Source of the DNA: Candidatus Omnitrophota bacterium
Lineage (GTDB): Bacteria > Omnitrophota > Gorgyraeia > Gygaellales > JAHJCI01
Direction of reading: 5' to 3'
Assembly (NCBI GenBank): GCA_018813085.1
Contig: JAHJCI010000183.1
Location: forward strand, 1-5,447
Length of the DNA stretch: 5,447 bases
This document shows positions 1 to 5,277 of the stretch, in pieces. Both the position numbers and the translations under genes were made by a program. Every line of letters starts with the position of its first letter. Position 1 is the stretch's first letter. The notes under the pieces were generated by a model. The model had not been told where the DNA came from and searched no databases. It worked only from the letters and a program-made list of their open reading frames with translations.

Positions 1-19
1 CATCTACTGCTATCTTCAC
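1..19 (-). CDS. plsX: PlsX, phosphate acyltransferase (N-terminal start only, runs off the window)
   Basis: Only six full codons are present, starting with GTG at 19-17 on the minus strand and reading (M/V)KIAVD before the window ends. PlsX proteins characteristically begin with a KIAVDAMGGD-like motif, and plsX is the usual gene downstream of rpmF, so sequence and position agree. PlsX makes acyl-phosphate from acyl-ACP in the cytoplasm, at the membrane face, for PlsY-dependent phospholipid synthesis. The 63-base gap after rpmF holds a purine-rich AAAGAGAG about 8 bases before the GTG that could serve as ribosome binding site. Nothing can be said about the rest of the protein. The identification rests on a short peptide plus gene order. 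Confidence 0.8.
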
Positions 20-82
20 GCCTTTTGCTCTCTTTGCTTAACTGTTTTATTTATTTTAGAATCGAATTCCTGAAAGTGCGGA

Positions 83-283
83 TTATCTCTTTGTCTTCTT
101 TGTTTTTTCTTTTATTTGTATAACCTGCTTGCCATTGTAATAACCGCAGAAACTGCAAACATGATGCGGTAACTTCAATTGCTTACATTGGGAACAGGCA
201 ACAAACACGGGACTTTTGAGCTTCCAGTGCGTCCTCCTCTTCCTGCCGCGCGTCTTGGAATGTCTTCTTTTTGGTAAGGGCAT
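83..283 (-). CDS. rpmF: 50S ribosomal protein L32 (bL32), zinc-binding form
   Basis: The gene encodes a 66-residue, very basic protein of the large ribosomal subunit. The N-terminus MPLPKRRHSKTRGRKRRTHW is typical of bL32. It is followed by a zinc-ribbon pair, C30-x2-C33 and C43-x2-C46, so this is the cysteine-containing (C+) paralogue type. The tail is lysine-rich. The length fits the family (about 55-65 residues). A clear Shine-Dalgarno sequence, GAGGAT, lies a few bases before the ATG in the 11-base gap after coaD. In many bacteria a DUF177 (YceD) gene sits directly before rpmF; none is present here, and coaD adjoins rpmF directly. The gene probably shares a transcript with coaD upstream and plsX downstream. 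Confidence 0.97.
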   Translation of the reverse strand: MPLPKRRHSKTRGRKRRTHWKLKSPVFVACSQCKQLKLPHHVCSFCGYYNGKQVIQIKEKTKKTKR

Positions 284-294
284 TTTATCCTCGC
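284..294 (-). promoter_or_regulatory. Ribosome binding site of rpmF in the coaD-rpmF gap
   Basis: Read on the minus strand, the gap is GCGAGGATAAA followed directly by the ATG. GAGGA is a good match to the anti-Shine-Dalgarno complement at suitable spacing and fixes the ATG at 283 as the start of L32. It is the strongest ribosome binding site in the cluster, as expected for a ribosomal protein gene. Confidence 0.7.
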
Positions 295-798
295 TTAATT
301 TTTAATTCCAACCGGTTTATGTTTAAGTTTATTATTTAAAGCGCCCTGAACAAATGACGGAACAAAAGCCGAAAGGTCAGCGCCCAAAGAAGCTGCCTCT
401 TTTAATAGCTTTGAGGAAAGGTAGCTGTAAGCTTCATGAGGCATAAGGAATATGGTTTCTATGTCCGAGGCTAATTTTCGGTTTGTTAATGCCATTTGGA
501 ATTCATATTCGAAATCGGAAATCATGCGCACGCCCCGTATTAATACCTTTATCCCTTTTTCGCGCGCGAAATCAACTACTAGCCCATCAAAATCATCAAT
601 AATAACCCCGCCTATCCCCTCAGTCGCTTTCTTAAGAAAAACTTTTCGCTCTTCTACTGCGAATAAGGGCTTTTTCTGCGGGTTATGGGCAACCGCAATC
701 ACTACTTCAGAAAATATACTACAGGCGCGCTTGATTAAATCTATATGTCCGTAAGTAACTGGGTCAAACGTGCCCGGATAAATCGCTTTTGAAGGCAT
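295..798 (-). CDS. coaD: Phosphopantetheine adenylyltransferase (PPAT)
   Basis: The enzyme transfers AMP from ATP to 4'-phosphopantetheine, giving dephospho-CoA, the penultimate step of coenzyme A synthesis in the cytoplasm. The 167-residue length is close to the usual 160. The nucleotidyltransferase signature is complete: YPGTFDPVTYGH at residues 7-18, with T10 and H18 (the TxGH motif), K42 in NPQKKP, R88 and R91 in the RGVR segment, and the second nucleotide motif YLSSKLLKEAA at about 126-136 (ISS-type). No insertions are seen. The ATG lies 1 base after the rsmD stop, with AGGT in the rsmD tail as a likely ribosome binding site, so translation is probably coupled to rsmD. The rsmD-coaD pair is conserved across many bacterial phyla. 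Confidence 0.97.
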   Translation of the reverse strand: MPSKAIYPGTFDPVTYGHIDLIKRACSIFSEVVIAVAHNPQKKPLFAVEERKVFLKKATEGIGGVIIDDFDGLVVDFAREKGIKVLIRGVRMISDFEYEFQMALTNRKLASDIETIFLMPHEAYSYLSSKLLKEAASLGADLSAFVPSFVQGALNNKLKHKPVGIKN

Positions 799-799
799 G

Positions 800-1453
800 C
801 TATACCTGCTTTCTAGAGTCCGTTTTCCTGTAAAACGACAACAAGGTATCCCCGTATTTTGCCTGCTTAATTAAGATTAAATTACCGGCAGATTCAGGTA
901 AGATATCCTTTTTAAAATGCTGGCAAACAACCAAAGAGCAGGCGGATACTATATCACAGCGACTTAGGATTTTCAAGGTTTTTTTTGACAAAGACTCGCT
1001 TACTGCATCCTTTGACACCGAGCGACTTACAATAAGTGGAGTCGAACCAAATCGAGGGGCCAGGCTCTGATAATACGGCGGATCAAGAAAGATAATATCA
1101 AACTCTTCTTTCTTCTGCTGCAGCCTCTCAATGGCCCTGCCTGCGTCCATTTCTATAAGCCAATAACACGCTAATCCCCCTGCCTGCTCATCTCCCAGCC
1201 CAAGAGCCGAGAGATTGTTTTTTATTATCTTCACATGCGCCCTATCCTTTTCAACAAATACTACCCTGCTTGCGCCTTGAGATAAAGCCTCTAACCCGAC
1301 CGCGCCTGAGCCGGCATAAAGTTCTATAAAAGACATACCTTTGATATCGCCCAGTATATCAAATAAGGCTTTTCTAACCTTATCCTGCGTAGGACGAATA
1401 CCCTTGGGCATCTTGATTATTCTACCCTTGAATTTGCCTGTAATAATCCTCAT
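800..1453 (-). CDS. rsmD: 16S rRNA (guanine(966)-N(2))-methyltransferase RsmD, with an internal extra segment
   Basis: The enzyme is an S-adenosylmethionine-dependent methyltransferase that modifies G966 (E. coli numbering) of 16S rRNA during small-subunit assembly. Family marks are the N-terminal MRIITGKFKGR, RPTQDKVRKALFDIL at 20-34, SAM motif I ELYAGSGAVGLEALSQGA at 44-61, VEKD at 67-70 and catalytic motif IV DPPY at 124-127. The protein has 217 residues against about 185-200 in the family. Most of the excess is a Ser/Arg-rich stretch at about 133-156 directly after DPPYYQSLA, encoded by repeat-like DNA. A smaller excess lies at about 87-99 (GDEQAGGLACYWL). The frame is open throughout and the C-terminal strand segment (GDTLLSFYRK) is normal, so it may still be active. 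The start follows recG by 35 AT-rich bases without a strong ribosome binding site. Confidence 0.94.
   Translation of the reverse strand: MRIITGKFKGRIIKMPKGIRPTQDKVRKALFDILGDIKGMSFIELYAGSGAVGLEALSQGASRVVFVEKDRAHVKIIKNNLSALGLGDEQAGGLACYWLIEMDAGRAIERLQQKKEEFDIIFLDPPYYQSLAPRFGSTPLIVSRSVSKDAVSESLSKKTLKILSRCDIVSACSLVVCQHFKKDILPESAGNLILIKQAKYGDTLLSFYRKTDSRKQV
986..1057. repeat. Repeat-like in-frame insertion inside rsmD
   Basis: This stretch of about 72 bases encodes the RsmD residues from P133 to about S156 (starting PRFGSTPLIVSRSVSK), which have no counterpart in ordinary RsmD between DPPY and the following helix. The DNA carries short inverted repeats: TCGCT at 996-1000 pairs with AGCGA at 1021-1025, flanked by AAG/CTT after a 2-base bulge, and GACTC at 993-997 pairs with GAGTC at 1039-1043. 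It keeps the reading frame (multiple of three) and adds no stop codon. Boundaries are estimates from the protein comparison. That it is a mobile or dispersed repeat is an inference; only one copy is visible here. Confidence 0.55.
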
Positions 1454-1488
1454 TTTTAATCTTTTATCTTTAATTTTTTATTTTGCAA

Positions 1489-3642
1489 CTACGCTACTGT
1501 CACGTACTTCTCATGCCCGGGAAAACGCTGATGCAACCTCTCCCGCAATAGTACATTTTGCCTTAATTCTAACCTCGGGTCACTACTCACCAGTTCTCTT
1601 GCTTCTTGTCTGGCTCTTTTAAGAAGCTGTAATTGCCTTAGGGGATTAGCGATCCTTAATTCCGAAAGCCCATGCTGCCTCTTGCCAAAGAACTCACCAG
1701 GCCCCCTGATTTTTAAATCCTCCTCTGCTATGCGGAAACCGTCTGAACTCTCAACCATTGCCTTTATCCTTCTCTTTGCGTCCTCAGTCTGCGGCTGGGA
1801 AATTAATATACAATAAGAATCATGTTCTCCCCTGCCAATACGCCCTCTGAGCTGATGAAGCTGACTTAACCCGAATCTCTCTGCATGCTCGATAACCATA
1901 ACCGAAGCATTGGCTACGTCTATGCCCACTTCAAGTACAGTAGTAGCAACCAGCACATCAATCTCACCGCGCTTGAACTCTGACATAATCTTTCCCTGCT
2001 CTTTAGTCTTAAGCTGCCCGTGCACCAGGCCTATATTAAAATCAGGGAAGGTTTCTTTCTTTAGAACTTTGTACATCTGGCTGGCAGCCTGTAAATCAAG
2101 TTGCTGCGACTCTTCGATAATCGGATAAATAATATACGCCTGCCTGCCCTGGCTTACCTGCTCTTTAATAAATTCGTAAACCTCCTCTCTTTTCTCTTCG
2201 TTCAAAAATCTTGTTTCAACCGGCTTCCTTAGCGGAGGCAACTCATCGATTACGGAAATATCCAAATCCCCGTACAGCGTTATAGCCAAGGTGCGCGGTA
2301 TGGGCGTTGCAGTCATTATCAGGACATCAGGATTCGCTCCTCTTTGGGGAAGAAATGCGCGTTGCGAAACCCCGAACTTATGCTGCTCGTCAATTATGAC
2401 CAGGCCGAGTTTATTAAACTCTAATTTTTGCTCAAGAAGAGCGTGCGTGCCTATTATTAAATTCGCCTGCCCTTGCTTAATTTTGTTATAAATTTCATTT
2501 TTTTCTTGTTTATTTATGCCGCTGGTAATTAATTGAATATTGATCGGGTTAGCTTTATTTTTTCCGCTGAAGGCGGATCTCGCCGCAGGCGAATCTGCCT
2601 CCGGCACGACGCCTGCGGCGGAGATTTTTGATATTTGATTCTTAATATTTAAATAATGCTGTTGCGCAAGCAATTCTGTAGGAACCATAAAAGCAACCTG
2701 CCAGCCGCTTTGCATAGCGAAGAGAGCGGCAAAAAAAGCTACTATGGTTTTTCCCGAGCCTACGTCTCCCTGCAGCAAGCGGCTCATAGGTAAGTAAGAA
2801 GCCATGTCCTGTTTTATTTCCTGAAGTACCCTTTGTTGCGCTTGAGTTAATTCAAAAGGGAGGCTGCGCTCAAAGGCTTCCGCAAGCTCGCCATCTACGC
2901 TATGAGCAATGCCCTTTCGCTGCTTTTTTTTCAGCTTCCTCAAGTTAACCAGGATTTGAAATAACAAAAACTCCTCAAAGGCAAGCCTGCGGTAGGCCTC
3001 TTTGGGATGTTTTAAATCTTCGGGAAAATGAATATCGCGCAGGCTCTTGGCCAAATTCAGCAGCTTATTCCTTTGCCTGATCTCAAAGGAAATAAACTCA
3101 ACGACTTTGCTCAGATGCTCATCAAGGGCTTTCTTCAGGATATTCCGGAAATATCTTTGAGTCATCCCTTCGGCAACCGTATAAATCGGGATTATTCTTC
3201 CTGCGTCCAAAGCATCGGTTTTCTCTTCTGAAATTATCTCAAATTCCGGAGAATTCATCTGCAATCTGCCTGAATATCTCTGTACCTTACCGAAAAGAAT
3301 CAGCTTCTGGCCTGTCTTAAAATAATTCTTCAAGTACGGCTGGTTAAACCAAACACAGAATATCTTGCCCGTATCATCTCCCACAACCGCTTCTAATATA
3401 TGAAACCTCCTCCTTTTCCAGGACTGGCGTTCTCTACACGCCAACACACCGGCTTGTATTGTTTGAACTTCGTTTTCCTTAAGTAAAGAGATGGGTAATA
3501 AGTTAGAGCGGTCCTCGTACCTGCGGGGAAAATGATAAAGCAGGTCTTCTATGGTCTTTATACCCTGCTGGTTAAAGAGCTTGGCTTTTTTGGGCCCAAC
3601 ACCTTTAAGATACTGGATTCCGGTATATAGTGATTTTTCCAT
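1489..3642 (-). CDS. recG: ATP-dependent DNA helicase RecG, with an internal extra segment
   Basis: RecG is a monomeric superfamily 2 helicase that reverses stalled replication forks and drives branch migration of Holliday junctions. The 717 residues compare with 693 in E. coli. The N-terminal part has the usual helix-hairpin-helix-like start (GIQYLKGVGPKKA, 8-20), then the OB-fold wedge domain. Helicase motifs follow in order: Walker A GDVGSGKT 292-299, motif Ia PTELLAQQH 321-329, Walker B DEQH 418-421, motif III TATPIPR 444-450, motif V-like VATTVLEVGIDV at about 565-576, and motif VI QLRGRIGR 597-604. The C-terminal RecG segment (RGPGEFFGKRQHGL) is present. An extra Ala/Ser/Pro-rich peptide at about 341-366 lies between motif Ia and the TSG segment and is encoded by a GC-rich palindrome. 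No strong ribosome binding site precedes the ATG. A weak -10-like TAGAAT lies only about ten bases upstream. Confidence 0.97.
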   Translation of the reverse strand: MEKSLYTGIQYLKGVGPKKAKLFNQQGIKTIEDLLYHFPRRYEDRSNLLPISLLKENEVQTIQAGVLACRERQSWKRRRFHILEAVVGDDTGKIFCVWFNQPYLKNYFKTGQKLILFGKVQRYSGRLQMNSPEFEIISEEKTDALDAGRIIPIYTVAEGMTQRYFRNILKKALDEHLSKVVEFISFEIRQRNKLLNLAKSLRDIHFPEDLKHPKEAYRRLAFEEFLLFQILVNLRKLKKKQRKGIAHSVDGELAEAFERSLPFELTQAQQRVLQEIKQDMASYLPMSRLLQGDVGSGKTIVAFFAALFAMQSGWQVAFMVPTELLAQQHYLNIKNQISKISAAGVVPEADSPAARSAFSGKNKANPINIQLITSGINKQEKNEIYNKIKQGQANLIIGTHALLEQKLEFNKLGLVIIDEQHKFGVSQRAFLPQRGANPDVLIMTATPIPRTLAITLYGDLDISVIDELPPLRKPVETRFLNEEKREEVYEFIKEQVSQGRQAYIIYPIIEESQQLDLQAASQMYKVLKKETFPDFNIGLVHGQLKTKEQGKIMSEFKRGEIDVLVATTVLEVGIDVANASVMVIEHAERFGLSQLHQLRGRIGRGEHDSYCILISQPQTEDAKRRIKAMVESSDGFRIAEEDLKIRGPGEFFGKRQHGLSELRIANPLRQLQLLKRARQEARELVSSDPRLELRQNVLLRERLHQRFPGHEKYVTVA
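2564..2624. repeat. GC-rich palindromic element inserted in frame in recG
   Basis: A hairpin is visible directly: CGCCGCAGGCG at 2581-2591 is the exact reverse complement of CGCCTGCGGCG at 2610-2620. With one bulged base the pairing extends through ATCT/AGAT on the outside. Within the 18-base loop, TGCC at 2596-2599 pairs with GGCA at 2603-2606, giving a second small stem. The DNA is much richer in GC than the surrounding recG sequence. It encodes most of the RecG residues 341-366, which ordinary RecG lacks at this point. The element keeps the frame. Exact ends are estimated. It resembles in concept the Rickettsia palindromic elements found inside genes, but I do not claim homology. Confidence 0.75.
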
Positions 3643-3702
3643 TACTAATAATTCTACACCAGAAAGAGATAGAAATAAAGGAAGGTTTTACCTACAGCTA
3701 AA

Positions 3703-3802
3703 GTGACACCCCTGCCTGACGAAGCTTTAGCGCAGGCAGGCCTGCCTTGCCGAAGCTTTAGCGTAGGCAGGCTTTCAGCTAATCGGGAGGGTGTCCCCAG
3801 TT
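3703..3802. repeat. Intergenic block of two tandem palindromic units with outer GACACCC/GGGTGTC inverted repeats
   Basis: Two near-identical units stand head to tail at 3711-3740 and 3741-3771. Each starts CCTGCCT, ends AGGCAGG and has the shared core CGAAGCTTTAGCG, so each can fold into a stem-loop. Their junction, AGGCAGGCCTGCCT at 3734-3747, is a perfect 14-base palindrome. Outside them, GACACCC at 3705-3711 is the exact inverse of GGGTGTC at 3789-3795, and CAGCTAA occurs at 3695-3701 and again at 3776-3782. The block ends in GTGTCCCCAGTT, whose inverse AACTGGGGACAC I associate with dispersed repeats in environmental bacterial genomes; that link is from memory. It fills most of the 161-base gap between the small hypothetical gene and recG. 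It has no U-tract, so it is not a clear terminator. Confidence 0.75.
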
Positions 3803-3803
3803 A

Positions 3804-4127
3804 TTATTGGTGGATAAGTTTAACGGTAACATGCATGCCGCTACCCCAGGGCCAAAGCATGGCAAATACAGTACTATTATTTTGACTTGAGAAATACAGC
3901 GTTTGACCTTGGAAGATTCCGCCGTATTTATTGACTATATTTTCAATTTCAGGCGTTAGTTTATTTTCCGAAGGAAATGCAGGCGGCCCCAGAAGCTCTT
4001 CAAGTTTCCGGCAAACATCATCTATCTTGCCCTTCAGGACAACCAGTTCAAGGTAATTCTCCTCATCTTCCCTCATTTCTCCTGCAGCAATATTTTTTAC
4101 CTCTTCTTTTAGTTCGATAAATTGCAT
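3804..4127 (-). CDS. Hypothetical protein, 107 residues
   Basis: I do not recognise the family. The first half (residues 1 to about 50) is charged and predicted helical, rich in Glu and Lys with heptad-like spacing (MQFIELKEEVKNI, then LVVLKGKIDDVCRKLEELLG), perhaps a short coiled coil. The second half is less charged, with a KLTPEIENIVNKYGGIFQGQTLYFSSQ segment and a final stretch VFAMLWPWGSGMHVTVKLIHQ that alternates hydrophobic and polar residues like beta-strands. There is no signal peptide, clear transmembrane helix or metal motif. One cysteine is present. The start is well supported by AAAGGA about 4-5 bases upstream and a TATAAT box about 50 bases upstream. It lies upstream of recG in the same direction, separated by a palindromic block. 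It is probably a real cytoplasmic protein because of its start signals and natural composition. Confidence 0.75.
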   Translation of the reverse strand: MQFIELKEEVKNIAAGEMREDEENYLELVVLKGKIDDVCRKLEELLGPPAFPSENKLTPEIENIVNKYGGIFQGQTLYFSSQNNSTVFAMLWPWGSGMHVTVKLIHQ

Positions 4128-4131
4128 GATA

Positions 4132-4137
4132 TCCTTT
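4132..4137 (-). promoter_or_regulatory. Ribosome binding site of the 107-residue protein gene
   Basis: On the minus strand the sequence before the ATG is AGAAAGGATATC, with AAAGGA placed about 4-5 bases from the start codon. It supports the ATG at 4127 and the reality of this otherwise unrecognised gene. Confidence 0.65.
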
Positions 4138-4176
4138 CTATAGTAAATATATAATTTATTTTCATCTAAGAAAGCT

Positions 4177-4205
4177 ATTATACTACAATTTATGGCTTAA
4201 CTAAA
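4177..4205 (-). promoter_or_regulatory. Candidate sigma-70 promoter upstream of the 107-residue protein gene
   Basis: The minus strand carries a perfect -10 hexamer TATAAT (plus positions 4177-4182). With a 17-base spacer the -35 position (4200-4205) reads TTTAGT, only a partial match to TTGACA. Transcription would start near 4170, leaving a leader of about 40 bases before the ATG. It would drive the 107-residue gene and possibly recG and the genes behind it. AT-rich DNA can give such boxes by chance. Confidence 0.5.
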
Positions 4206-4239
4206 TAAAAAAAATCCCAAGCGTAATCGAAGACACAAG
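4190..4239 (-). pseudogene. Possible 3' remnant of the gene cut by the IS30 element
   Basis: Left of the insertion, minus-strand reading away from the element gives a short open stretch, VFDYAWDFFYLVKP, ending at TAA (4190-4192). Its aromatic composition looks like a protein C-terminus and could complete the open frame broken off at 5279. Simple joining of the flanks does not bring the two into the same frame unless the true junction differs by one base (mod 3). The other two frames here also give short open stretches before stopping. This is a weak suggestion only. Confidence 0.25.
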
Positions 4240-4259
4240 TTCAATAAGGAAGTGCAACG
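4240..4259 (+). repeat. Left terminal inverted repeat of the IS30 element
   Basis: The sequence begins TTCAATAAGG and ends AAGTGCAACG. It matches the reverse complement of the right end at 17 of 20 positions, including the outer five (TTCAA) and the inner ten (AAGTGCAACG). The outer limit is uncertain by a base or two, since pairing stops beyond TTCAA. Confidence 0.88.
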
Positions 4260-4287
4260 TTTAGGGTAATGTGGTATCCTAAGCGTT

Positions 4288-5277
4288 ATGAAAAATACAT
4301 ACACTCAACTCTCTTGCGAAGAGAGAGACAAAATAGCAGTTCTTCGCGCAAAAGATTTACCCCTGAGAGATATAGCAGAGATTATCGGCCGTAACAAAAG
4401 TACCATCTCTAGGGAATTACAACGCAACAGCGCTCTAGTTTATGATGTCTATCTGCCGCATAAGGCAGATAGACGCGCCAAAGAGCGAAAATGCAAAGCC
4501 GGTATACGCCCACGGCTAAAAGATACTATGATTAGGCAATATGTAACCAAGAAGTTAAAAATCGGCTGGTCTCCAGAACAAATAGCCGGAAGGCTCTCTG
4601 AAGACCATCCAAGTTTATCTATCAGCCATGAAGCTATTTATCAGTACATCTATGACAAAGATACGCGTAAAGTGGTAAACTTAGCAATCTATTTGCCGCG
4701 AGCTCATAAAAAACGCAAACTCTTTGGCCGAGGACATCATCACAAGGCCTTTCATATTCCTCGTCGTGTCTCAATCAATGAGCGACCTAAGCATATCGAA
4801 AAAAGAAAACAATCCGGCCACTGGGAAGCCGATACTATGGTCTCAAGACAGAGTAAAAAGTCTTTAGCTATCAGCCTTGAACGTTCAAGTCGTCTGCTGC
4901 ATATTGATAAACTCGTGGCAAAGGAATCACATAAGCTTGTCAATGCGCTCACAAGACGTTTAAGTTGTTACCCACAGCAGTTACGGCGCACGATTACTTA
5001 TGATAATGGCTCTGAGAATGTTGAACACGAAAGAATCAACGAAACACTCGGCACAAGGTCGTACTTCTGTAATCCGTTCCACAGTTGGGAGAAGGGCTCA
5101 GTTGAATATTCCATCGGCCTTGTCAGGCGCTTCTTGCCAAAGAAGACTGATTTTGCTAAAATTAGCCATTACAGAGTGAGAAAGATCGAAAAACTATTAA
5201 ACAACCGGCCTCGCAAGTGCTTGAATTTTCAAACACCGTCCGAGGTATTTAACTCATGCGTTGCACTTACTGGTTGA
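4288..5277 (+). CDS. IS30-family DDE transposase
   Basis: This 329-residue protein cuts and joins the element's ends using a DDE (RNase H-like) catalytic core. The N-terminus (about 3-46, YTQLSCEERDKI...IIGRNKSTISRELQRN) is the helix-turn-helix DNA-binding domain typical of IS30, and a second DNA-binding helix region follows (GWSPEQIAGRL, 93-103; SHEAIYQYIY, 113-122). The catalytic residues are D182 in GHWEADTM, D239 in TYDNGSEN and E273 in WEKGSVEYSIGLVRRFLPKK, with 33 residues between the last two as usual for IS30. The usual NEN triplet around the glutamate reads VEY here, a deviation. The full length and absence of frameshifts suggest function. No strong ribosome binding site is visible before the ATG. 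The stop codon lies inside the right inverted repeat. Confidence 0.96.
   Translation: MKNTYTQLSCEERDKIAVLRAKDLPLRDIAEIIGRNKSTISRELQRNSALVYDVYLPHKADRRAKERKCKAGIRPRLKDTMIRQYVTKKLKIGWSPEQIAGRLSEDHPSLSISHEAIYQYIYDKDTRKVVNLAIYLPRAHKKRKLFGRGHHHKAFHIPRRVSINERPKHIEKRKQSGHWEADTMVSRQSKKSLAISLERSSRLLHIDKLVAKESHKLVNALTRRLSCYPQQLRRTITYDNGSENVEHERINETLGTRSYFCNPFHSWEKGSVEYSIGLVRRFLPKKTDFAKISHYRVRKIEKLLNNRPRKCLNFQTPSEVFNSCVALTG

Noticed and set aside
452..754. Open frame of 100 codons on the plus strand opposite coaD
   Set aside because: It lies wholly within the well-supported coaD gene and its translation looks like no natural protein.
1341..1622. Plus-strand open frame spanning the rsmD start and recG end
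   Set aside because: It overlaps two firmly identified genes. Its hydrophobic look comes from the AT-rich linker and antisense codons.
1910..2491. Two plus-strand open frames (1910-2128 and 2291-2491) opposite recG
   Set aside because: Antisense shadows of conserved helicase motifs; no start signals or recognisable domains.
861..2990. Frequent word GCCTGC/GCAGGC across the window, considered as an uptake or Chi-like signal
   Set aside because: Most copies lie in minus-strand coding sequence as Ala/Gly/Gln-Ala codons, and the repeats inflate the count. A genome-wide count would be needed.
3028..3231. Plus-strand open frame of 67 codons inside recG
   Set aside because: Antisense to the conserved RecG wedge region and without independent support.
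3711..3771. Tandem units considered as a CRISPR array
   Set aside because: Only two adjoining units with no spacer between them, each internally palindromic over its length, and no cas genes nearby.
3711..3771. Palindromes considered as an intrinsic terminator
   Set aside because: No T-run follows either stem on either strand. Termination or attenuation cannot be excluded but is not shown.
3703..3885. Plus-strand open frame of 60 codons across the palindromic block
   Set aside because: Its first half is simply the tandem palindrome and the rest is antisense to the 107-residue gene, so it is not a plausible protein.
4752..4952. Minus-strand open frame inside the transposase gene
   Set aside because: Antisense shadow of the IS30 catalytic domain; no supporting signals.
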